A stretch of 64,000 bases of DNA from Hafnia paralvei ATCC 29927 (GTDB lineage Bacteria > Pseudomonadota > Gammaproteobacteria > Enterobacterales > Enterobacteriaceae): assembly GCF_001655005.1 (NCBI RefSeq), contig NZ_LXET01000007.1:194303-258302 (forward strand). The letters run 5' to 3'. The notes beneath the pieces are model-generated. The model saw only the letters and a program-made list of their open reading frames with translations, had not been told where the DNA came from and searched no databases. How positions within the stretch are numbered: position 1 is the first letter of the stretch; each line of letters opens with the position of its first letter. The position numbers and the translations under genes were made by a program. Positions 52,501 through 60,887 of the stretch are shown in pieces.

Positions 52501-53061
52501 ATGTTATTTCGAAAACTTACCCTTGCCGTTATTTTTTGCCTAGGGACTTTTACCGTTCAGGTGGCTTCAGCTTTTGATTTGCCCAGCTATTTTAAAAGTG
52601 ACAAATTGCTGGAAACGCCGAAAATTCCACACCATTCTAAAGCGATGACGCATTTTGCTCGCGTGAATAATACGGGCGTCGGCGATGTTAATCATTCCAT
52701 GGTAAAAAATGTTATTTTGCAGAATTATCGTCATTGGGAAGGTGTTAAATACCTTTGGGGCGGAGATTCCAAATACGGGATTGATTGTTCTGCGTTTACA
52801 CGTCGCGTGCTAAGTCAACTGAAGATAAATTTACCGCGCACGACCTCTGAGCAAATTCATTCTGGAAACCAGATTTCTAAGCAACAGCTAAAAATTGGCG
52901 ATTTAGTTTTCTTTAAAACATCGAGTGTGACGCGCCATGTAGGAATTTATGTCGGGAATGGGCAGTTTATCCATGCGTCAAAAAGTATGGGTGTTACCAC
53001 TTCACGTCTCGATGAAAATTATTGGCAGCGCAGCTACGAAACGTCTGTTCGCGTGATCTAA
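52501..53061 (+). CDS. NlpC/P60 peptidoglycan endopeptidase, MepS-like
   Basis: The 186-residue protein has a cleavable signal peptide (hydrophobic 7-20, cut near VASA at residue 24) and a C-terminal NlpC/P60 domain at about 70-186. The catalytic residues are C96 in GIDCSAF, H146 in RHVGIYVG and H158 in FIHAS. The domain resembles E. coli MepS (Spr) and NlpC, DD-endopeptidases acting on murein crosslinks. Those are lipoproteins; this protein has no lipobox cysteine, so it would be soluble in the periplasm or secreted. It has its own spacer on both sides and appears monocistronic. Confidence 0.85.
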   Translation: MLFRKLTLAVIFCLGTFTVQVASAFDLPSYFKSDKLLETPKIPHHSKAMTHFARVNNTGVGDVNHSMVKNVILQNYRHWEGVKYLWGGDSKYGIDCSAFTRRVLSQLKINLPRTTSEQIHSGNQISKQQLKIGDLVFFKTSSVTRHVGIYVGNGQFIHASKSMGVTTSRLDENYWQRSYETSVRVI

Positions 53062-53114
53062 TCCTCCCGTATTACTTTAGTTTTTTCGATCCTTCTCACA
53101 ATCTAGATTTTAAT

Positions 53115-53141
53115 TGAAACCGGTTACTGAAACCGGTTGCA
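53115..53141. promoter_or_regulatory. Two tandem AscG/GalR-like operators
   Basis: TGAAACCGGTTACT (53115-53128) and TGAAACCGGTTGCA (53128-53141) repeat with a 13-base period. Each resembles the AscG/LacI-family operator TGAAACCGGTTTCA. The second overlaps the -35 box listed next, so binding would repress the EIIC operon. Confidence 0.65.
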
Positions 53142-53166
53142 GTTGGCGAAAATAGCATCTTATACT
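53137..53166 (+). promoter_or_regulatory. Sigma-70 promoter of the EIIC/glycosidase operon
   Basis: TTGCAG (53137-53142), 18 bases, then TATACT (53161-53166). The -35 box lies inside the second operator repeat. Confidence 0.6.
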
Positions 53167-53199
53167 CTGTCCTCTATGTAGCTCACGCAAGGGCAGGGC

Positions 53200-54525
53200 A
53201 TGATGAATATCAGTCAATCGCTGTTTAGCTTTATTGAAAATAGAATCAGTCCAATTGCGGGGAGGATCTCTTCCCAACGACATATTATGGCGATTCGAGA
53301 CGGCTTTATTTCAGCCATGCCTTTTATGATCGTCGGCTCTTTCTTACTGGTTTTTGTCTATCCGCCTTTCTCGGCTGAGAGCAGTTGGAGTTTTGCGCGT
53401 AGCTGGTTGGCGCTATCGGGCAAATATGAATCCCAGATCCTGACACCATTCAATATGACGATGGGGATCATGTCGGTCTATATCAGCGCAGCGATTGCGT
53501 ATAACTTGGCGAGAAGTTATCAGCTCGATCCTTTTATGACAGCGATGCTGGCGCTAATGGGATTCTTATTGGTATCGGCTCCACAGGTGAATGGGAATAT
53601 GCCCACGGTGGCATTGGGGGGTGTCGGTATTTTTACCGCCGTGATAGTCGCGGTATATGTGACCGAGCTGACCCGTTTTCTCAAGCTACGTAATATTGGG
53701 ATTCGACTGCCAGAGCAGGTTCCGGCCAATATTAAACAATCGTTCGATCTGTTGATTCCCATTCTTGCCGTCATTATCACGCTTTATCCACTGAGCTTGC
53801 TGATTCAGGAGATTTTTAATCAGTTGCTACCGCAGGCCATTATGGCGTTGTTCCAGCCGCTAATTTCTGCTGCGGACTCTCTGCCTGCCATTCTGTTAGC
53901 TGTGCTGATTTGTCATCTGCTATGGTTTGCCGGAATTCACGGTTCGGCCATTGTGTCTGGCATGCTGCAAGCATTCTGGTTGACGAATTTAGGGCTTAAC
54001 CAAACGGAGCTGGCCGCAGGTTTACCGCTGACGCACATCATGACCGAGGCGTTCTGGAATTTCCTGATTGTGATTGGCGGTTCGGGAGCCACATTCGGCT
54101 TGATATTGCTGTTTATGCGGAGTAAATCGGCACATTTGCGTGCCATGGGCAAACTCAGTTTGGTGCCGAGCATGTTTAACATCAACGAACCGGTGATTTT
54201 CGGCACGCCTATCGTTATGAATCCAACGTTCTTCATTCCTTTTATTTTGGCACCTATGGTGAATGCCGTGGTGGCCTATCTGGCAGTGACAACAAATTTG
54301 ATACCGCACATGATTTCTTTGGTTCCATGGACCTCTCCTGCGCCGATTGGCGCTGCGTGGGCGATGGGTTGGGATTTCCGCGTGTCGGTATTAGTGCTGT
54401 TATTGATGGCGTTATCCGCGGTGATTTATTACCCGTTCTTTAAAGTGTATGAGAAGCAGCTCTTGGCACAGGAATGCGTTGAATCCACGCGACAACAAAC
54501 TAGGGTGCAAACCGCCCAAAGGTAA
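53200..54525 (+). CDS. PTS EIIC, lactose/cellobiose (ChbC) family
   Basis: A 441-residue membrane permease with about ten hydrophobic helices. Family signatures: ISAMPFMIVGSFLLV near residues 43-57, HLLWFAGIHGSAIVSG near 242-257, IGGSGATFGL near 293-302, and the conserved NEPVIFGTPIVMNP near 327-340. It would translocate and phosphorylate a beta-glucoside or cellobiose-type sugar, using EIIB and EIIA encoded elsewhere, since neither gene is in this operon. GGCAGGGC precedes tandem ATG codons. Its partner gene is the glycosidase that follows. Confidence 0.88.
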   Translation: MMNISQSLFSFIENRISPIAGRISSQRHIMAIRDGFISAMPFMIVGSFLLVFVYPPFSAESSWSFARSWLALSGKYESQILTPFNMTMGIMSVYISAAIAYNLARSYQLDPFMTAMLALMGFLLVSAPQVNGNMPTVALGGVGIFTAVIVAVYVTELTRFLKLRNIGIRLPEQVPANIKQSFDLLIPILAVIITLYPLSLLIQEIFNQLLPQAIMALFQPLISAADSLPAILLAVLICHLLWFAGIHGSAIVSGMLQAFWLTNLGLNQTELAAGLPLTHIMTEAFWNFLIVIGGSGATFGLILLFMRSKSAHLRAMGKLSLVPSMFNINEPVIFGTPIVMNPTFFIPFILAPMVNAVVAYLAVTTNLIPHMISLVPWTSPAPIGAAWAMGWDFRVSVLVLLLMALSAVIYYPFFKVYEKQLLAQECVESTRQQTRVQTAQR

Positions 54526-54568
54526 CAGAGTTGCCTTCTAATTGATTGATTAAACGGAGTATTAAAAT

Positions 54569-55972
54569 ATGAGTCAGTTTCCAAAGGGGTTTCTCTGGGG
54601 AGCAGCCACGGCGGCATATCAGGTTGAGGGGGGGCATGACGCTGACGGTAAAGGCTTATCCGTTTGGGACGTGTTTTCTCATCAGCCGGGTACTACGCAC
54701 GAAGGAACTAACGGCGATGTTGCTGCCGACCACTACCATCGCTTTAAAGAGGATGTGGCGCTCATGGCGGAACTGGGGATGACCTCATACCGTTTCTCTA
54801 TTTCATGGTCGCGCGTGCTGCCACAGGGAACCGGCGAAGTGAACGAAGCGGGGATCTCGTTCTACAGCAACTTGATCGATGAACTGTTACGCCACAACAT
54901 TCGTCCAATGATCACGCTTTATCACTGGGATCTGCCGCAGGCGTTGCAGGATAAGTTTGGTGGCTGGGCTGGACGCGACATTGTGGATGCGTTCGATGAG
55001 TATGCTCGTCTCTGCTACCAACGGTTTGGCGATCGCGTCGATTTATGGTCGACGTTTAATGAAACAATTGTTTTCATTGGCATGGGGTACTTCACCGGTC
55101 AGCATCCGCCGAAATTGAAAGATCCGACGCTGGGAATTCAAGCCTGCCACCATGTGTTTTTAGCGAATGCTCGTGCGGTGAAAAGCTTCAGAGAAATGGG
55201 GATCAACGGCCAGATCGGTTTTGTGAATGTTTTGCAACCGAACGATCCGATCAGTCAAGAGCCTGAAGATCTACGTGCTTGGGAAATCGCCGAGGGGATC
55301 TATACGCACTGGCTCTATGATCCGGTGCTAAAAGGTGAGTATCCACAGGATATGCTGGCGATGGCTCAGACCGCATTTGGTGTACCGGAATTCCATCCGG
55401 GCGATGCCGAGTTACTGAAAGATAACATTGTTGATTTTATTGGCCTGAATTACTACAAGCGTGAAATGGTTGCGCGTAACGATGATGTGCAGGGTTTTGA
55501 TCTTAATACCTCGGGACAGAAGGGTAGCGGCGGTGGGATGGGCTTTAAAGGCTTGTTCAAGATCGTCAAAAACCCGAACGGAGTTTATACCGATTGGGAT
55601 TGGGAGATTTATCCGCAGGGGCTTACCGATGCGATTGGTCGCATCCGTCATCGCTACGGCGAAGTGCCGATTTATATCACCGAAAATGGGTTAGGCGCTA
55701 AAGATCCCATTGTAAACGGTGCCGTTCTCGATCAGCCGCGTATCGATTATTTACGTGAGCATATCCGTGCCGTGGGTAATGCCATTGAGCAGGGCGCTGA
55801 TGTTCGAGGTTTCTATCCATGGTCATTTATCGACTTGCTGTCTTGGCTCAATGGCTATCAAAAACAGTATGGCTTCGTGTATATCGACCGTGAAAATAAT
55901 CTGACGCGTAAGAAAAAGCTGAGCTTTGAATGGTATCAAAAAGTGATTCATTCAAATGGTGAAGAACTTTAA
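54569..55972 (+). CDS. GH1 6-phospho-beta-glycosidase
   Basis: A 467-residue family 1 glycoside hydrolase. The acid/base glutamate is in WSTFNE (near residue 165) and the nucleophile in YITENGLG (near 373). The C-terminal loop has S425, K432 and Y434 (LLSWLNGYQKQYGF), the pattern that binds the 6-phosphate; plain beta-glucosidases have Glu at the Ser position. Trp426 after the serine is seen in 6-phospho-beta-galactosidases, so the sugar preference is open. It would split phospho-beta-glycosides imported by the EIIC upstream. A terminator follows. Confidence 0.88.
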   Translation: MSQFPKGFLWGAATAAYQVEGGHDADGKGLSVWDVFSHQPGTTHEGTNGDVAADHYHRFKEDVALMAELGMTSYRFSISWSRVLPQGTGEVNEAGISFYSNLIDELLRHNIRPMITLYHWDLPQALQDKFGGWAGRDIVDAFDEYARLCYQRFGDRVDLWSTFNETIVFIGMGYFTGQHPPKLKDPTLGIQACHHVFLANARAVKSFREMGINGQIGFVNVLQPNDPISQEPEDLRAWEIAEGIYTHWLYDPVLKGEYPQDMLAMAQTAFGVPEFHPGDAELLKDNIVDFIGLNYYKREMVARNDDVQGFDLNTSGQKGSGGGMGFKGLFKIVKNPNGVYTDWDWEIYPQGLTDAIGRIRHRYGEVPIYITENGLGAKDPIVNGAVLDQPRIDYLREHIRAVGNAIEQGADVRGFYPWSFIDLLSWLNGYQKQYGFVYIDRENNLTRKKKLSFEWYQKVIHSNGEEL

Positions 55973-55984
55973 TGAATTTGCTTT

Positions 55985-56010
55985 AAACCTCTCCTCTGCG
56001 GGGGAGGTTT
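55985..56010 (+). terminator. Terminator of the EIIC/glycosidase operon
   Basis: AAACCTCTCC and GGGGAGGTTT pair around TCTGCG, with one T-G pair, 12 bases after the stop codon; a moderate T-rich tail follows. Confidence 0.75.
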
Positions 56011-56162
56011 CTCGCTTTTATCCTCTGCGCTGACCGGCGCGTGCATGCGAGATTTATCTTAAATCTTTACAATAAGTCAGCATTATTCTGCGACATTCAT
56101 GAATCTGTACTATCTTTAATCTGTAGTTGTTACATCCGATTACAAACGACAAGGAGTAATTC

Positions 56163-56426
56163 ATGAAAGCAATTAAAGCGATTACAGCAGCGATTCTGGT
56201 GAGTTCAGTATCTTTTGGCGCTTTGGCAGCAGAGGAAATCACCAAAGAAGAAGCAGCAAAATATACGAAAATCGGTACAGTAAGCACGACTGCTGAAACT
56301 ACGTCGCCAATGGATGCCAAAGAGGTTCTGTCTAAACTGGCTGATGAGAAAGGCGGAAAATACTTCGTGATTATTGCCGGACGTGAGCATGGCAAAATCA
56401 GTGCTACGGCAGAAGTGTATAAATAA
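56163..56426 (+). CDS. YdgH/BhsA/McbA-like (DUF1471) small periplasmic protein
   Basis: The 87-residue precursor has a signal peptide ending near ALAAEE (residues 20-23). The mature part fits the YhcN/BhsA/McbA family: KIGTVSTTAETTSPMDAKEVLSKLADEKGGKYFVIIAGREHGKISATAEVYK. E. coli members (BhsA, McbA, YhcN) respond to stress, copper, acid or biofilm state; the role of this one is unknown. ACAAGGAGTAATTC provides the ribosome-binding site. Monocistronic with a terminator. Confidence 0.88.
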   Translation: MKAIKAITAAILVSSVSFGALAAEEITKEEAAKYTKIGTVSTTAETTSPMDAKEVLSKLADEKGGKYFVIIAGREHGKISATAEVYK

Positions 56427-56454
56427 GCGTATCACGCGATAACGCTATAATATC

Positions 56455-56478
56455 TTGCGGGGACCTCCCCGCAATTTC
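56455..56478 (+). terminator. Terminator after the BhsA-like gene
   Basis: TTGCGGGG (56455-56462) and CCCCGCAA (56467-56474) form an 8-bp stem around ACCT, then TTT. Confidence 0.75.
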
Positions 56479-56639
56479 CCCTCTTACACCGTACCCCATT
56501 TTTACTTCTGCTCGCCTAAGTGCTTCTCTGCTATTATGTGCCTCTATGTGTACAAGTCTGTTGTCGTCATGAACGAATGACCGAGTAAAACAGCAAACTT
56601 GCTCCTCCCTATTTTATTTGCCTGATTAGAGTAACTGTT

Positions 56640-58019
56640 GTGACCCAATCCTTTGCTTCCCTGTCGCTGCCAGCAGCGCAGCTTGAAAACCTCGCTGAAC
56701 TTGGTTATGCCTCCATGACGCCCGTGCAGGCCGCTGCATTACCCGCCATTTTGGAAGGCCGCGATGTTCGGGCGCAGGCCAAAACCGGTAGCGGTAAAAC
56801 CGCCGCTTTTGGTATTGGTCTGCTCCAGCAGATTGACGTCACGCAGTTTACGACTCAGGCGCTGGTGCTTTGTCCAACTCGTGAGCTGGCCGATCAGGTT
56901 AGCAAAGAGCTGCGCCGTTTAGCCCGTTTCACTCAGAACATCAAAATTCTCACCCTCTGCGGCGGGCAGCCAATCAGTCATCAGTTGGATTCGTTAGTCC
57001 ATGCACCACACATTGTGGTGGGTACGCCTGGACGTATCCAAGAGCATCTGCGCAAGAAAAGCGTCAGTCTGGATGCAATGAAGGTGCTGGTGTTGGATGA
57101 AGCTGATCGCATGCTAGATATGGGGTTCGCGGACGCTATCGATGATGTTATCAGCTATACGCCAACCGCGCGTCAGACGCTGCTGTTCTCTGCGACCTAT
57201 CCGCAGGGCATTGAGCGCATTAGCGCCCGCGTTCAGCGTGAGCCCGTCACGATTGAAACGGGTGACGTTTCTGCATTGCCCGATATTGAACAGCAGTTTT
57301 ATGAAACGTCACGCGGTGAGAAACTGCTTTTGCTACAGGCATTACTCAGCAATCTGCAACCCGCCTCATGCGTGGTGTTCTGTAATACGAAGCGTGATTG
57401 CCAAGACGTTTATGACGCGTTGTCTGGGCAAAATATCAGCGTATTAGCACTGCACGGCGATTTAGAGCAGCGTGAACGCGATCAGGTTTTGGTGCGATTC
57501 TCTAACCGTAGCTGCCGTGTGCTGGTCGCGACTGACGTCGCTGCGCGCGGTTTGGATATCAAAGAGTTAGAAATGGTTGTGAACTACGAGCTGTCCTTCG
57601 ATCCGGAAGTTCACGTTCATCGTATTGGCCGTACTGCGCGAGCGGGTCAGAAAGGTTTGGCCGTTAGCTTCGTTGCGCCATCTGAAATGGTTCGGGCACA
57701 TGCGTTGGAAGATTATATTGGCCTGAAGCCGAACTGGTTGTCTGCCGATAAAATGATGGTTTCGCCGATGAAACCTCTTGAGGCGGAAATGGTAACGCTG
57801 TGCATCGACGGTGGCCGCAAGGCGAAAATCCGTCCGGGCGATATTTTAGGCGCACTTACCGGTGATGCGGGATTAACCGCTGCCGATGTGGGTAAAATTG
57901 ATATGTTCCCGATCCACGCTTATGTCGCCATTCGCAAAGCGGCGGCCAAAAAAGCCTATAAGCAGCTGCAAGAAGGTAAAATTAAAGGCAAAAGCTGCAA
58001 GGTTAGGATTTATAAATAA
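56640..58019 (+). CDS. dbpA: ATP-dependent RNA helicase DbpA
   Basis: The 459-residue DEAD-box helicase (E. coli DbpA 457) starts with GTG at 56640. Motifs in order: MTPVQAAALPAIL (Q motif), AKTGSGKTAAF (Walker A), PTRELADQ, TPGRIQEHL, DEADRMLD, SAT, and VHRIGRTARAGQKG (motif VI). A C-terminal RNA-recognition domain (about 385-459) ends in KSCKVRIYK and binds hairpin 92 of 23S rRNA. It acts in assembly of the 50S ribosomal subunit. A terminator follows. Confidence 0.96.
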   Translation: MTQSFASLSLPAAQLENLAELGYASMTPVQAAALPAILEGRDVRAQAKTGSGKTAAFGIGLLQQIDVTQFTTQALVLCPTRELADQVSKELRRLARFTQNIKILTLCGGQPISHQLDSLVHAPHIVVGTPGRIQEHLRKKSVSLDAMKVLVLDEADRMLDMGFADAIDDVISYTPTARQTLLFSATYPQGIERISARVQREPVTIETGDVSALPDIEQQFYETSRGEKLLLLQALLSNLQPASCVVFCNTKRDCQDVYDALSGQNISVLALHGDLEQRERDQVLVRFSNRSCRVLVATDVAARGLDIKELEMVVNYELSFDPEVHVHRIGRTARAGQKGLAVSFVAPSEMVRAHALEDYIGLKPNWLSADKMMVSPMKPLEAEMVTLCIDGGRKAKIRPGDILGALTGDAGLTAADVGKIDMFPIHAYVAIRKAAAKKAYKQLQEGKIKGKSCKVRIYK

Positions 58020-58039
58020 GTTTTTATCAGTATGTGTTC

Positions 58040-58075
58040 AGCCCCGTAGTTCATCTACGGGGCTCTTCTTTTTCA
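58040..58075 (+). terminator. Terminator of dbpA
   Basis: AGCCCCGTAG (58040-58049) and CTACGGGGCT (58054-58063) form a perfect 10-bp stem around TTCA, followed by CTTCTTTTTC. Confidence 0.88.
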
Positions 58076-58193
58076 GTATCTCCAACCAGAATTTCTTTTA
58101 GCGAACAGCCGTCAGGTTGCGCTTTCCATATTCTCACCTTCATTGAGTGAGAATATTGAGTCGACCACGAATTCCTGTCCAGTGTCACCAGTG

Positions 58194-58216
58194 GCACCTA
58201 GCGGGTGCTATTTTTT
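58194..58216 (+). terminator. Orphan terminator-like hairpin
   Basis: GCACC (58194-58198) and GGTGC (58204-58208) form a short stem, then TTTTTT at 58211-58216. It comes after the strong dbpA terminator and before gabD, with no gene between. It may mark a small RNA or read-through end. The rest of the 58076-58345 spacer shows nothing else I can name. Confidence 0.4.
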
Positions 58217-58345
58217 GTTGTATAACCTGATACAGCGAATTTCCCCCACCTCAAAAATCTTCCTCTATACTCTTCAAGTGTGCATTTTATTTACCACTCA
58301 TAGAACGACGTATCGATGAGTACCGCAGTGATTCTGGAGGCTGAA

Positions 58346-59806
58346 GTGAACCCATTACACGAAAAACTTAAGAAAAATGAATTCTTTAAAACGGGCTATT
58401 TTATTGCCGGTCAATGGCAGGACGCCTCGAATACCTATGAAGTCACAAACCCTGCAACGGGGGAAGTGGTAGCTAAAGTCGCCAATGCAGGACAGAAAGA
58501 GACTCAGGCCGCTATTCGCGCAGCGAGTGAAGCGTTGCCCGCGTGGCGCAAAACGACAGCCAAGCAGCGGTCTGAGATCTTGCAAAACTGGTATCACCTG
58601 ATCGTTGAAAATAAGCCTTTCTTGGCTGAATTGATGGTCGCAGAACAGGGTAAGCCCTTAAAAGAAGCGATGGGCGAAGTGGATTATGCGGCGAGTTTCA
58701 TTCAGTGGTTTGCCGAAGAAGCTAAACGCGCCAATGGCGAGATCATTCCACCGGTTAAACCGGGATCGCGTATTTGGGCGACGCGTGAGCCTATTGGCGT
58801 GGTGGCGGCGATCACACCGTGGAATTTCCCGCTGGCGATGCTGACACGCAAATTAGGTCCGGCTTTGGCGGCTGGCTGCACTGGGCTGATAAAGCCAGCC
58901 AATGAAACGCCGCTGTGTGCGTTTGCCTTACTGGCATTGGCACAAAAAGCAGGCGTCCCCGATGGCGTGTTGAACGCGGTTTCAGGTGATACTTTGGCTA
59001 TCAGCGACGCGATCATGGCGAGCAAAGATGTGCGCAAGATTTCGTTTACTGGCTCGACGGGCGTCGGTAAAACTTTGGTGCGTAACGCTGCGGAAACGAT
59101 GAAGAAAGTGTCCATGGAGTTGGGGGGCAATGCGCCATTCATCGTCTTTGAAGATGCGGATTTAGAGGCTGCGATCAAAGGTATCATGGCGAACAAATTC
59201 CGTAATGCGGGTCAGGTGTGCGTGTGTATTAATCGTATTTATCTGCATGACAGCATATATGACACGTTTGTAAGCCGCTTAGCCGATGAAATACGTAAGC
59301 TGAAAGTTGGCAACGGCATGGATGAAGGCGTTAGCGTTGGTCCATTGGTGAGCGAGAAGGGTGTCGATAAGGTTGAACAGCACGTTAAAGATGCATTGGA
59401 AAACGGCGGTAAAGTGATGGTAGGAGGTCAGCGCCATGCATTGGGCGGCAACTTCTTCCAGCCAACGCTGATTGCTGAAGCAAACGAAGATATGTTGATG
59501 GCCTCGGAAGAGACTTTTGGTCCTGTTGCAGCCTGCTACCGTTTTAAAACGGAAGAGGAAGTGATCAAGCGTGCTAACGATACGCCATTTGGTTTGGCGG
59601 CCTATTTCTATACTCAAAATCTGTCACGTGTTTTCCGCGTATCTGAGCTGTTGGAAAGTGGCATGATCGGCATTAACGAATGTTCGGTTTCTACTGAAGT
59701 GGCTCCGTTTGGCGGCGTGAAAGAGTCTGGCTTAGGCCGCGAAGGTTCAACGCTGGGCCTTGAGGAATTCATGGAAGTGAAAACACTTCACCTCGGAAAT
59801 CTATAA
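58346..59806 (+). CDS. gabD: NAD(P)-dependent succinate-semialdehyde dehydrogenase
   Basis: The GTG at 58346 has a strong GGAGG five bases upstream and gives 486 residues (E. coli GabD 482). An in-frame ATG at 58316 would add ten residues but lacks a ribosome-binding site. It is an aldehyde dehydrogenase of the GabD branch: EISYAASF-like VDYAASFIQWFAEEAKR, TPWNFPLAMLTRKLGPALAAG, SMELGGNAPFIVFEDADL with the catalytic Glu, FRNAGQVCVCINRIY with the nucleophilic Cys, and TEVAPFGGVKESGLGREG. It oxidises succinate semialdehyde to succinate. No gabT or gabP is adjacent, so related semialdehydes remain possible. Confidence 0.85.
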   Translation: MNPLHEKLKKNEFFKTGYFIAGQWQDASNTYEVTNPATGEVVAKVANAGQKETQAAIRAASEALPAWRKTTAKQRSEILQNWYHLIVENKPFLAELMVAEQGKPLKEAMGEVDYAASFIQWFAEEAKRANGEIIPPVKPGSRIWATREPIGVVAAITPWNFPLAMLTRKLGPALAAGCTGLIKPANETPLCAFALLALAQKAGVPDGVLNAVSGDTLAISDAIMASKDVRKISFTGSTGVGKTLVRNAAETMKKVSMELGGNAPFIVFEDADLEAAIKGIMANKFRNAGQVCVCINRIYLHDSIYDTFVSRLADEIRKLKVGNGMDEGVSVGPLVSEKGVDKVEQHVKDALENGGKVMVGGQRHALGGNFFQPTLIAEANEDMLMASEETFGPVAACYRFKTEEEVIKRANDTPFGLAAYFYTQNLSRVFRVSELLESGMIGINECSVSTEVAPFGGVKESGLGREGSTLGLEEFMEVKTLHLGNL

Positions 59807-60065
59807 TCCATTGATGGGTGGATACGATTTTTGTTGAGTATTCACCCACTTTGGCCTCGCTCTGATGGTTTTTCCTATTTGTTCAGCTTATCCCTACTGG
59901 TGTTTCCCTATTCAACGATTATGATAAGTACGAAGGCTGCAAATGCAGTTTTGAATCCTTGCCGGTTATCTGGCAGCCAAAAATAAAAAGTGTGGATTCA
60001 TTTTTGTTTCATTTCTCGCAGTTATTCGTGTTTTAAACCTTTAAGCAATGGTCTGGTGAGGGTGT

Positions 60066-60524
60066 ATGGCAAAGCGTTTATGGACAGGGTTACTGATCAT
60101 TCTGGCGTTGAGCGGAGTGGCGTTTCTGAACAGCCAAGCGGCCGTCAGCAGTCATGAAGGGAAGTCGGCTTCGGTTTCTACTTCAGAAAGCATTGAACAG
60201 TTAACACAGCAGGATCGCGTAGTGAGTTATCTGCGAGAACATCAACGCCTGCCTGATTTTTATATCACGAAAAAACAGGCAAGAGCGGAAGGTTGGGATG
60301 CGAGTGCAGGCAATTTGTGTAGTGCGGTTCCTGGTAGAGCGATTGGTGGCGATCGTTTTTCTAATCGCGAAAAGCGTTTACCGCAAAAAGCCAAACGCGT
60401 ATGGCGAGAAGCGGATATCAATTATCATTGCGGACGTCGTCAGGCAGATCGACTGATCTACTCTAACGATGGACTGATTTATATAACGCGAGATCACTAT
60501 CGCACGTTCACAAAAATGGAGTGA
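60066..60524 (+). CDS. Exported barnase-family ribonuclease (N1/T1)
   Basis: The 152-residue precursor has a hydrophobic signal segment at about residues 6-25. The mature part (about 48-152) follows Bacillus barnase almost block by block: LPDFYITKKQA, GNLCSAVPGRAIGGDRFSNRE, VWREADINY and DHYRTFTK. Catalytic residues are kept: K69, E115, R125, R129 and H144, equal to barnase K27, E73, R83, R87 and H102. C85 and C122 have no counterpart in barnase and could form a disulfide in the periplasm. It should be an active guanyl-preferring RNase. The barstar-like inhibitor gene starts five bases after its stop. Confidence 0.92.
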   Translation: MAKRLWTGLLIILALSGVAFLNSQAAVSSHEGKSASVSTSESIEQLTQQDRVVSYLREHQRLPDFYITKKQARAEGWDASAGNLCSAVPGRAIGGDRFSNREKRLPQKAKRVWREADINYHCGRRQADRLIYSNDGLIYITRDHYRTFTKME

Positions 60525-60529
60525 TCAGC

Positions 60530-60808
60530 ATGAATAAAGTTAAATTCGATTTTAATCATATCGCCGATCTTCCGGCTTTTTATCGTCAGTTTAGTCATGA
60601 ATTTTCCCTTGATAGCGAATTTGGTAACAATCTAGATGCGCTGTGGGATGCGGTGACGGGGGGGATTAAACTTCCGGTCGAAATCGATTTTGTCAATTTT
60701 AACGGTCGTAAAAAACGCCGCTTTGCTGCGCTGGTTCTGCTTTTTGAAGAGGCGGAAGAGGAACTCGAAGGGGCGCTGCGTTTTAATATGCTGGAGAAAA
60801 CGGTCTAA
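60530..60808 (+). CDS. Barstar-family ribonuclease inhibitor (YhcO-like)
   Basis: The ATG at 60530, with GGAG eight bases upstream, gives 92 residues. The core FGNNLDALWDAVTGGIKLPVEIDF matches barstar (YGENLDALWDCLTGWV) and E. coli YhcO. The first Asp of the matched core corresponds to a barstar residue that contacts the barnase active site. It has no signal peptide, so it protects the cytoplasm from the ribonuclease made upstream in the same transcript. An in-frame GTG at 60521 is less likely. Confidence 0.92.
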   Translation: MNKVKFDFNHIADLPAFYRQFSHEFSLDSEFGNNLDALWDAVTGGIKLPVEIDFVNFNGRKKRRFAALVLLFEEAEEELEGALRFNMLEKTV

Positions 60809-60887
60809 TCCGTCGATGTACATATGGCTGCAACAGTGCAGCCTTCAGCGCCAAATGTCGCTGAAAGATGCACTGGCAGAGGCGCCA

